Of a stretch of DNA of 64,000 nt, positions 27,730 through 34,892 are shown in pieces. Numbering within the stretch: the first letter of the stretch is position 1; each line of letters starts with the position of its first letter. This DNA comes from Spirosoma fluviale (lineage in GTDB: Bacteria > Bacteroidota > Bacteroidia > Cytophagales > Spirosomataceae). A model generated the notes under the pieces. That model was not told where the DNA came from. It did not search any database and saw only the letters and a list, made by a program, of their open reading frames with translations. A program made the translations under genes and the position numbers. Location: positions 1 through 64,000 of the forward strand of contig CAMBGA010000001.1 of the NCBI GenBank assembly GCA_945866095.1, in the 5' to 3' direction.

Positions 27730-28401
27730 ATGAATATGAAAATGTACCATTACTTGATTATTGCTATGCTGTGCATATCCATCAGCCCGACATATGGATT
27801 TAATCGTGCTAATCTAGGGCTAGATTCCAAGCCTGGTAAAAAACAAAAATTGTTTGACGGGAAGACATTTAAAGGCTGGGAAGGCGACACCTTAACTTGG
27901 CGCATTCAGGATGGGATGTTGGTGGGCGGCTCCTTAGAAACAAGAGTTCCTCACAATAATTTCCTCGTGGCTAAAAAAATCTACCATAATTTTTATTTGA
28001 AACTGAAGATAAAATTGACCGGAACGGAGGGCTTTGTTAATTCAGGAATTCAATTTCGAAGTGTGAAAGCCACCAATCCGGCCTATGAAATGATTGGATA
28101 TCAGGCGGATTGGGGCAAGGATTATTGGGCTAGTTTATATGACGAATCAAGGCGTAATAAAACGCTGATGAAGCCCAATGAAGCGGATGTTCTCTCGTGG
28201 ATCAAGCAAGGCGATTGGAATACCTATGAAATAAGAGCGGAAAATGAACGAATTCGCCTCTATATTAATGGCAAGCAAACGGTGGATTACACAGAAACGG
28301 ATGCATCCATCCCTTCCTCGGGCCTCATTGCTTTACAGATTCATGGCGGCGCGAAGGCGATCGTCGCGTTTAAAGATATTTATTTGCAAGAGCTTCCATA
28401 A
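27730..28401 (+). CDS. DUF1080 (3-keto-disaccharide hydrolase domain) secreted protein
   Basis: The signal peptide (MYHYLIIAMLCISISPTYG after two possible starts) is followed by the DUF1080 hallmarks KLFDGKTFKGWEGDTLTWRIQDGMLVGG, SGIQFRS, YEMIGYQADWG, GDWNTYEIRAENERIRLYINGK and GLIALQIHGG. The fold is a concanavalin-like jelly roll. DUF1080 proteins hydrolyse or lyse 3-keto-glucosides in characterised cases. It precedes the cupredoxin-PVC dehydrogenase by 12 bases, so oxidation and cleavage of a sugar in the periplasm may be coupled. Confidence 0.88.
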   Translation: MNMKMYHYLIIAMLCISISPTYGFNRANLGLDSKPGKKQKLFDGKTFKGWEGDTLTWRIQDGMLVGGSLETRVPHNNFLVAKKIYHNFYLKLKIKLTGTEGFVNSGIQFRSVKATNPAYEMIGYQADWGKDYWASLYDESRRNKTLMKPNEADVLSWIKQGDWNTYEIRAENERIRLYINGKQTVDYTETDASIPSSGLIALQIHGGAKAIVAFKDIYLQELP

Positions 28402-28413
28402 ATTAACCGATAT

Positions 28414-31284
28414 ATGAAGAATTTTTTCCGTAATGGGGTGGTCATTTTAGTGGCGACAATTTGTTTGGCGTCCACCAGCAAAATGGTAAAACCCTCCTCT
28501 CTACATGTACCGCAAGACACTTCGCGCATCGACCATGATTATGTCTTGGAAGCCACAATGCTGGGTTATTTTGCCAAAGATGGAACCAGAAATCCTACCC
28601 TAAAAGCCAACAAGGGGAAGCGAGTTCGGATCACTATATATAATGGGGAGACGATGACCCATGACATAGCCTTAGAAAAAGCGGGGATAAAAACGCCATC
28701 CATTTTAGATAAAGGGGCCAAGGTCAGCATGACGTTTATTGCCAAAGAAAATGACACCTATTTTTGTACCGTGCCCGGGCATCGTGCCGCTGGGATGGTG
28801 GGCAAATTAGAGATTGTCACAGGGGAGACAGAAACGATCGCTTCCACAGGAGTTATCCCGAAAAAAAATGGCAAAACGATCAATGTCAATTTTGAAACAG
28901 GAACTTTGGAAAATTGGAAAGCCACAGGAGAAGCTTTTTTAAATCCAATCATTAGCCAAGAACCCTCTCCCCTACATGATAAAACAGCTAAAATTAACCC
29001 TGAAGGAACGTATTTTTTGAGTAGCGGCGGTACGGTTAAATATGCATTAACCGGGACGCTAACGTCTGAATCCTTTAAAATTACGCATCCTTTTGCAAGC
29101 TTTTTAGTCTCCGGTGGAGCGATTCAAGATACTCGAGTGGAGCTTGTTTTGGCGAAAAGCCAACAGGTTATTTTTAAATCTACGGGTCAGGGGCGCGCTA
29201 CCTTACAACCTGTGGTGGCCAATTTAAAAGCGCATCTGGGCCAGGAAATGTTCATTAGGATTATCGATAACGAGACAGGAATTTCGCCTATTCCTTATGT
29301 GGGGCATGATAAATTGGCGCACATAAATTTTGACAATTTTAGGTTTCATGCCACGAGGCCAACATTTCCTAATGAATTAAATCAAAAAGACATCATCGTC
29401 CTTCCGCCACTTGACCCGATCCTTCATGCGGGACTTTCTGGAAAAGAGGCGGCAAAAGTGATGACATTGCCCAAAGGATTTAAGATTACCTTGGCCGCTT
29501 CAGAGCCCGATATTGTACGTCCGATTAGTTTCACGATGGATCCTCGGGGCCGACTATGGGTTGTGGAGGGACATACCTATCCGATTCCAGCTCCCGAAGG
29601 ACAAGGAAAAGATCGGATTTTGATTTTCGAGGATACGGATGGAGATGGGTCGTTGGACAAAAGAAAAGTGTTCATGGAAGGGCTAAATTTAGTCAGTGGT
29701 ATCGAAGTGGGCATGGGGGGAGTTTGGTTAGGAGCCGCACCTTATTTGTTGTTTATTCCCACCGACTTTACCCTGGATAAACCGACGGGTCCGATCCAAA
29801 AGTTGCTGGATGGCTGGGGCGTTCAGGACACCCACGAAGTCTTAAATAGTTTACGTTGGGGTCCAGATGGCTGGCTATATGGAACACATGGGGTTTTCAC
29901 CCATTCCAATGTGGGGAAACCGGGGGCTACGGATCAAGAACGAACCAAGATCAATGCGGGTGTTTGGCGTTTTCACCCTAAAACGCATGTGTTTGAGGTG
30001 TTTGCTGAGGGGTCAAGCAATCCTTGGGGCATTGATTTTAATGAGTATGGACATCCATTTATTACGGTTTGTGTGATTCCGCACATGTTTCACATCATTC
30101 AAGGCGCACGTTATCAAAGGCAAGGTGGGAAACATTTTAATCCCTACACCTATGACGACATTAAAACCATCGCGGACCATGTGCATTATGTAGGGGATCG
30201 TGGACCCCATGCGGGCAACTTTAGGTCGGCTTCTGCCGGAGGAGGTCATGCGCATGCCGGAGCCATGATTTATTTGGGAGGAAATACTTGGCCCAAAGAA
30301 TTCAGAAACAATATTTTCATGAACAATATCAATGGGGCAAAACTTAATGTAGATATTTTGACCCCCAAAGGTTCAGGGTACAGCGCCAGCCATAAAAAAG
30401 ATTTTTTGGCTATGAACGATTCATGGTCGCAGTGGCTTAACATGAAATATGACCCTAGCGGATCAGTCTATGCGATTGATTGGTATGATAAAAATCAATG
30501 CCATAGCAACAATCCAGACGTACATGATAAAACCATGGGCCGAATTTTTAAAATTACCCATGAAACGGACGTGTTCGTTCGGGTGGATTTGAGCAAATCG
30601 ACCGACATGGAATTAGTGAATCATCAATTGAATCCCAACGAATGGTATGTGCGTCAATCGCGAACCATTTTGCAGGAAAGAGGGGGAAATGCGCAGGTTT
30701 ACAAAGCCTTAAGGGATATTTTAGACAAGAATCCTGATGTTACGCGTAAGCTCAGGGCATTATGGACTTTACAGGTAACGGGAGGTTTAACCGAATTGGA
30801 TTTGGAGAATTTATTGGGCCACGAAAGTCCTCATGTACGTAGTTGGGCGATCCAATTGGCTTGCGAGAAAAAAGTAATTTCGGCTTCTTTTTTAAGCAAA
30901 TTGGAATCCATGGCTAAGACAGAATCCAGTGCACAGGTACGTTTGGCTATGTTGTCTGGGCTGATGCGTTTGCGCCCTGAGTTGAGGTGGAATGTGGTGG
31001 AAGCCTTAGTTCAAAAATCCGAAGATCGTTTAGATCATAATATCCCGTTGATGGTTTGGTATGCGGCTGAGCCTTTGGCTGCGATCGATCCGATGAGAAG
31101 TTTAGTGATGGCTGAAAAAGCGAAGATGCCAAAATTTTTGTTGTACATGGTTCAGCGCATTGGGGCCATCAAATCAGCGGAATCGAAAAAAGTGTTAGAA
31201 GGTTTTATGGATCGATTGGGAAATAACCATGAGCAGCATGAAATCATGATGGCGGTGGAAAAAATCTTGAAAGAAAATCAATAA
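28414..31284 (+). CDS. Cupredoxin + beta-sandwich + PVC-type dehydrogenase + HEAT-repeat fusion
   Basis: After a signal peptide, a blue-copper domain (about residues 35-135) shows its ligands in MTHDIAL (His) and TYFCTVPGHRAAGM (Cys, His, Met). A beta-sandwich region with NFETGTLENWKATG follows (about 150-310). A PVC-type membrane-bound dehydrogenase beta-propeller (LPKGFKITLAASEPDIVRPISF, DPRGRLWVVEG, IFEDTDGDGSLDKRKVF, LRWGPDGWLYGTHG, NPWGIDFNEYGH) runs to about 720, then HEAT-like repeats. The C-terminal haem CxxCH domain common in this family is missing, so the copper domain may be the electron acceptor. Its last base overlaps the next gene's ATG. Confidence 0.83.
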   Translation: MKNFFRNGVVILVATICLASTSKMVKPSSLHVPQDTSRIDHDYVLEATMLGYFAKDGTRNPTLKANKGKRVRITIYNGETMTHDIALEKAGIKTPSILDKGAKVSMTFIAKENDTYFCTVPGHRAAGMVGKLEIVTGETETIASTGVIPKKNGKTINVNFETGTLENWKATGEAFLNPIISQEPSPLHDKTAKINPEGTYFLSSGGTVKYALTGTLTSESFKITHPFASFLVSGGAIQDTRVELVLAKSQQVIFKSTGQGRATLQPVVANLKAHLGQEMFIRIIDNETGISPIPYVGHDKLAHINFDNFRFHATRPTFPNELNQKDIIVLPPLDPILHAGLSGKEAAKVMTLPKGFKITLAASEPDIVRPISFTMDPRGRLWVVEGHTYPIPAPEGQGKDRILIFEDTDGDGSLDKRKVFMEGLNLVSGIEVGMGGVWLGAAPYLLFIPTDFTLDKPTGPIQKLLDGWGVQDTHEVLNSLRWGPDGWLYGTHGVFTHSNVGKPGATDQERTKINAGVWRFHPKTHVFEVFAEGSSNPWGIDFNEYGHPFITVCVIPHMFHIIQGARYQRQGGKHFNPYTYDDIKTIADHVHYVGDRGPHAGNFRSASAGGGHAHAGAMIYLGGNTWPKEFRNNIFMNNINGAKLNVDILTPKGSGYSASHKKDFLAMNDSWSQWLNMKYDPSGSVYAIDWYDKNQCHSNNPDVHDKTMGRIFKITHETDVFVRVDLSKSTDMELVNHQLNPNEWYVRQSRTILQERGGNAQVYKALRDILDKNPDVTRKLRALWTLQVTGGLTELDLENLLGHESPHVRSWAIQLACEKKVISASFLSKLESMAKTESSAQVRLAMLSGLMRLRPELRWNVVEALVQKSEDRLDHNIPLMVWYAAEPLAAIDPMRSLVMAEKAKMPKFLLYMVQRIGAIKSAESKKVLEGFMDRLGNNHEQHEIMMAVEKILKENQ

Positions 31285-32258
31285 TGGAAGCAACAGAAAT
31301 ACCAGTGGGTGTAGTGGGTTTAGGCCTGATGGGGTGTAGCATCGCCACCTGTTTGTTGATGTCGGGCCATCCCGTTGTTGCCATTGCGCCAATTCCCGTT
31401 GACATGGAGACGGCAGAATTGCGGATTAGGAAACATTTAACGAAGGCGAGGGAAGAAGGATTAATCACTGAAGCGGCGGAATTTTATTTGAAAAATTTGA
31501 TCATTAGTGAATCGTATGCGGAATTAAAAGTATGCCAATTGGTCATCGAGTGTACCATTGAGAACGAAGAAATTAAGCGATCTGTTTATGGGAAGATTGA
31601 GGCTGAAATTGGCGACGATACTTTGCTCACGTCAAATACCTCGGCGATTCCCATCAGCGAGCTTCAGAAATTGACCCAAAAACCTGACCGGTTTTTTGGT
31701 TTACATTGGGCGGAGCCATCGCATACCACGCGCTTTTTAGAGATTATTTGTGGGGACCAAAGTGATATTAAGAAGGGAGAATATTTATATGAATTATCGC
31801 ATGGTTGGGGGAAGGAGCCAACCTTAGTGCGCAAGGATATTCGAGGATTTATAGCGAATAGATTGATGTATGCGATGTACCGAGAGGCATTTTATTTGGT
31901 CGAAAATGGATATGCGACGGTGGAAGATGTGGATCGTGCTTGCCGAAATAATACGGGGTATTGGATGACATTGGTTGGGGTTTTTGGTTGGATGGATTTA
32001 ACCGGAGTGCCTGCCTATCATAATGTGATGAAGGATTTAAATGGCACTTTATACAATGGTACGGAGATGCCAAAATTGATCGATGACATTGTCAAATCTG
32101 GGGGGAAAGGCGTAAGCAATGGCCGCGGATTCTACCAATATAGCCCTGAGGAGGCTACATTATGGGAAGAAACCTTTGCGGATTTCAGCTATGAAATCAG
32201 AAAATTGGCCTTAAAATACCCGGCGGATGTGGTAAAGTCTAAATTAAAAACCAGTTAG
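31284..32258 (+). CDS. 3-hydroxyacyl-CoA dehydrogenase-family oxidoreductase
   Basis: An N-terminal NAD-binding Rossmann fold (VGVVGLGLMGCSIATCLL) and LVIECTIENEEIKR, LTSNTSAIPISEL and FFGLHWAEPSHTTRFLEI correspond to the 3HCDH_N domain with its catalytic His in the LHWAEP motif. KDIRGFIANRLMYAMYREAF starts the C-terminal helical domain. Related proteins act on L-gulonate or carnitine as well as acyl-CoA, and the sugar-related neighbours suggest a hydroxy-acid or sugar-acid substrate. It is cytoplasmic and translationally coupled to the secreted dehydrogenase by a TAATG overlap. Confidence 0.85.
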   Translation: MEATEIPVGVVGLGLMGCSIATCLLMSGHPVVAIAPIPVDMETAELRIRKHLTKAREEGLITEAAEFYLKNLIISESYAELKVCQLVIECTIENEEIKRSVYGKIEAEIGDDTLLTSNTSAIPISELQKLTQKPDRFFGLHWAEPSHTTRFLEIICGDQSDIKKGEYLYELSHGWGKEPTLVRKDIRGFIANRLMYAMYREAFYLVENGYATVEDVDRACRNNTGYWMTLVGVFGWMDLTGVPAYHNVMKDLNGTLYNGTEMPKLIDDIVKSGGKGVSNGRGFYQYSPEEATLWEETFADFSYEIRKLALKYPADVVKSKLKTS

Positions 32259-32307
32259 TTGATTAAAGAAATCAGTTTATATTGAGGTAATTTAGTCTGT
32301 CGCGTAT

Positions 32308-32340
32308 AGCTTTACTAACTTTCTAAAAGTTAGTAAAGCT
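32308..32340. repeat. Dispersed palindrome, copy 2
   Basis: AGCTTTACTAACTTTC then TAAAAGTTAGTAAAGCT, the same palindrome with a slightly altered centre. It is preceded by GCGTAT and followed by GGTGCTGCGAGGTATGTTTT, flanks shared with copy 3. It lies after the 3HCDH-like gene. Confidence 0.9.
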
Positions 32341-32377
32341 GGTGCTGCGAGGTATGTTTTCTCTGTTTAAGATAGAT

Positions 32378-32497
32378 TTAACTTTGGACGGCTTTTTCTA
32401 AATCGGGATCAAATTCCGAAAAAGTGTTTTTGTAAAAATCTGCTGCTTCTTAGGCATTTTTATCAAACTCAAGGCAAGTACCTAGTTCGTGTATCAT
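32378..32497 (-). pseudogene. Relic of a PhnB-like VOC-family gene
   Basis: Forty codons read LGTCLEFDKNA, a stop, then EAADFYKNTFSEF and DPDLEKAVQS before a second stop. This corresponds to the N-terminus of PhnB/3-demethylubiquinone-methyltransferase-like VOC proteins (CLWFDxxAEEAxxFY). The in-frame stop and the missing remaining length make it a dead fragment. It lies within 40 bases of palindrome copy 2. It is not in the ORF track. Confidence 0.7.
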
Positions 32498-32500
32498 AAC

Positions 32501-32529
32501 TTGTAGTTTAATAGATAATTGTAAATTTG
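32501..32529 (+). promoter_or_regulatory. Promoter, TTG-N18-TAAATTTG
   Basis: The -33 TTG at 32501 and -7 TAAATTTG (32522-32529) fit the Bacteroidota consensus. Initiation would fall only about 8 bases before the ATG at 32544, giving a very short leader; a GTG start at 32593 would have a leader of normal length. Confidence 0.4.
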
Positions 32530-32543
32530 AAAAAACGTATCAA

Positions 32544-33396
32544 ATGAAAAAAGCGTTTAAAATTATTGGCTGGTCAATTTTAGGTATTTTGGGTGCTTTT
32601 TTTATTTTTGGCGCTCTATTTTTTTTATAAAGTAAAAAATGGGTTTCCAGTTTTTTACGAGACGGAAAGGCCTACCTTGTTTATAGCCAAAAATCGGCCA
32701 GCTATTCTAGTTTTTTCTAAAACAGCGAGTTTCAGGCATGGGGAATCTATAGAGGCATCAAGCCCAATTTTAACTAAAATGGCAAAAAAGAATCATTGGT
32801 TTTTATATGAAACAGAGTCGGGTGGCGTGTTTAATGAGGAGCAATTGAGCTTGTTTGATTTAGTTATTTTTAATAATTCGACGGGCCCTGTTTTGAATGA
32901 TGAACAGCAAATGGCTTTTCAGAAATATATCATGAATGGAGGTAATTTTTTAGGTATTCATGGATCTGGGGACGATTCACACCGTAAGTGGGAATGGTAT
33001 CAAAAGATATTATTGGGAGCTAAATTTTCGCATCATCCGTTGAATCCTCAATTTCAAAATGCGAAGATTCATGTGGAGGCGCGAGCTGATTCTAGTTTTA
33101 AATCATGGCTTGTGGGCGAATGGAATGCCAAGGATGAATGGTATGTATTTTATGAACAACCCAAAGATGCTCAAGTCCTTTTTTATATTGATGGAGATAA
33201 AATTTTGCCAAGTGGGAATATGCTTTGGATGAAAGACAAGAATTTTGGCATGGGGAAATACCATCCCGTTACTTGGGTTAAAAAAGTGGGGAAAGGGAAT
33301 ATGCTATATACGTCGATGGGCCATTCAAAAGATGTATGGGACAATAAGCCATTCCAAGATTTTATTGAAAAATCAATTTCCTGGTCAATAAAATAA
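32544..33396 (+). CDS. ThuA-domain protein with membrane anchor; apparent frameshift in a poly-T run
   Basis: ThuA motifs are complete: ILVFSKTASFRHGESIEA, LVIFNNSTGPVLNDEQQ, GGNFLGIHGSGDDSHRKWEWY, GAKFSHHP and MLYTSMGHSKDVW. The family belongs to the class I glutamine amidotransferase-like fold and is linked to trehalose and keto-disaccharide use. The natural start MKKAFKIIGWSILGILG at 32544 runs into a stop at 32628, while the rest continues one frame over (YKVKNGFPVFYETE). T-runs at 32597-32603 and 32619-32626 are likely sites: one T fewer would give an intact protein of 283 residues. Alternatively translation begins at GTG 32593, which keeps a membrane anchor in frame. Confidence 0.75.
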
Positions 33397-33437
33397 GTTT
33401 TTTAAAATTTATCATTGATTTAGGAGCGATCTATTTT

Positions 33438-34115
33438 TCAAACCGGTTTTAGTGCGCTAAAAACTAATTGGTTCAAATAATTAAACACAAATTTTTCATC
33501 TTTTTCACTTGAAATATCGGTCAATCGAGGCAAATTTTTACTAAAATATTGTTGGCTATGAGCGGTTTCAATCAAGGTGCTACTTAGAGATCTAGAATAA
33601 GCATATGTGGGATTTAAGCTTAGCATGACCTCCGAAATTTTGTTACATAAGTCTTTGTAAGGTTTAAAAACTTGATAGGAATTGATTTCCTTGACTTCTT
33701 TTATCAGGTAAACTTTACTGCTTTCAGATAGGACAATTTGGTTTAAATAAGATTTGTTGTAATCTAATTGGCCTACACTTTCGGGTAAATTTTGCGTAAG
33801 CAAAGTGATAATCTTAATTAACTTTTCTTTCGGATCTTGGATATTTTGGAAAGTAAAATCAACAAGAAACTCCATGTAGGACCAATACCAGTTCAAAATG
33901 TATAAAAGTAATCGGTGTTTATTTTCAAAATACCGGTAGATAGACGCCTCGGTAGTGGACATTTTAGTGGCTAATTTTTTAAAGGTAAAATGCTCGAAAC
34001 CCAGCTCATAAATTAAATCAATCGCATTTTTCACAATTTGCTTGCCTAATTCCGAAGATTCGGGATCGCGCAAATAGATATGTTCGTTGACCTTAAAACT
34101 GAGTTGAAAATCCAT
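33438..34115 (-). CDS. TetR/AcrR-family transcriptional regulator
   Basis: The N-terminal HTH is clear: GKQIVKNAIDLIYELGFEHFTFKKLATKMSTTEASIYRYFENKHRLLLYIL, about residues 24-75. The remaining 150 residues form the ligand-binding helical domain, which I cannot match to a known ligand class. The gene is divergent from the orphan transcript region and the TonB receptor, whose promoter zones contain dyads, so local autoregulation is plausible. It overlaps nothing and stands alone on its strand. Confidence 0.85.
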   Translation of the reverse strand: MDFQLSFKVNEHIYLRDPESSELGKQIVKNAIDLIYELGFEHFTFKKLATKMSTTEASIYRYFENKHRLLLYILNWYWSYMEFLVDFTFQNIQDPKEKLIKIITLLTQNLPESVGQLDYNKSYLNQIVLSESSKVYLIKEVKEINSYQVFKPYKDLCNKISEVMLSLNPTYAYSRSLSSTLIETAHSQQYFSKNLPRLTDISSEKDEKFVFNYLNQLVFSALKPV

Positions 34116-34134
34116 ATATTCTAAAAATTTAGTT

Positions 34135-34169
34135 CAAATATAGTAATAGTAATACCAATCTATCACAAA
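34135..34169 (-). promoter_or_regulatory. Promoter of the tetR gene
   Basis: Read on the minus strand, TTTG (34169-34166) and TATATTTG (34142-34135) are 23 bases apart, 20 bases before the ATG. The surrounding sequence (TAGTAATAGTAAT and GCAATACTATTAT) is an imperfect dyad that could be the regulator's own operator. Confidence 0.45.
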
Positions 34170-34211
34170 TTATCTTTTGAAATAGCAATACTATTATAAC
34201 AAAAAGTATTA

Positions 34212-34623
34212 TATATTTGTCAAAATTATGTTTGAATGGATTTTCTTTCTGCTGTAAATCGTGTCGGCCAATTAACAAATCTTCATAAAAAGGAGGTTTT
34301 GGGTGTAATGATCGTCGGCTTACTTCAAATATATTCCCTTAAAATTTCAAGACTTTTTACCCAAAATAGATTTATGCTTCAATCAAATTTCATTCAATCA
34401 AACTCCCTTTTTCTAATCAAATCTGTGGAGAATAAAGAGTTCGAATGCTGGAAAAATTAATCGAACTAAAAACAAAACGAGCCCAAACAGTCTATGTACT
34501 TCATGGAAGTGCTAGTTTACTGAGAGGCGTTTAATGATAGTTTGTGATGTTGGTTTGTGAGAAAATAATTTAGAAGTAGGATTGCATATAACCCAAGGGC
34601 ATTTTATCCTTGGGTTTATTTTT
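34212..34623 (+). ncRNA. Possible orphan transcript between tetR and the TonB receptor
   Basis: A -7-like box TATATTTG at 34212-34219 and a strong terminator at 34590-34623 bracket about 390 bases without a recognisable gene. The track's 74-residue ORF (34236..34460) has no family resemblance. A second small frame (34445..34534, 29 residues, starting MLEKLIELKTKRA) is also possible. A good Shine-Dalgarno-like AAGGAGG lies at about 34290. It could be a small RNA, a small-protein mRNA or a decayed gene; I cannot decide. Confidence 0.3.
34590..34623 (+). terminator. Intrinsic terminator without an obvious upstream gene
   Basis: AACCCAAGG pairs with CCTTGGGTT around a 9-nt loop, followed by TATTTTTAT. 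The nearest recognised gene upstream on this strand ends about 1.2 kb away, so it must serve something else. Confidence 0.75.
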
Positions 34624-34681
34624 ATCAGTTATATGATCAATAAAATAAGGGCTAAATTATGGGCTTTATTTATATGCGTAT

Positions 34682-34714
34682 AGCTTTACTAACTTTTAAA
34701 AAGTTAGTAAAGCT
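34682..34714. repeat. Dispersed palindrome, copy 3
   Basis: Identical 33-base core to copy 1, with the same flanks as copy 2 (GCGTAT before, GGTGCTGCGAGGTATGTTTT after). It lies between the orphan terminator and the TonB receptor promoter. Confidence 0.9.
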
Positions 34715-34826
34715 GGTGCTGCGAGGTATGTTTTAGGCTTTTTCATATTCCCGCAATTTTTGCCCTTTCTTTTTTTCAGCTGATGATCTTAATGAATCTA
34801 ACCCTATTTATATTTATTCTAAATAG

Positions 34827-34858
34827 TTTGTTTTTTTACGATCGGGCTTTTATATTTG
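34827..34858 (+). promoter_or_regulatory. Promoter of the TonB receptor gene
   Basis: TTTG (34827-34830), 20 bases, then TATATTTG (34851-34858): a near-ideal Bacteroidota promoter 35 bases upstream of the receptor ATG. Confidence 0.65.
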
Positions 34859-34859
34859 C

Positions 34860-34879
34860 AGACTATTTGTAATTAGTCT
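34860..34879. promoter_or_regulatory. Dyad at the predicted transcription start of the TonB receptor gene
   Basis: AGACTA and TAGTCT are perfect inverted repeats separated by 8 bases, directly after the -7 box. The position suits a repressor operator, for example of the nearby TetR protein, but the link is inference. Confidence 0.35.
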
Positions 34880-34892
34880 AAATTAATATAGA

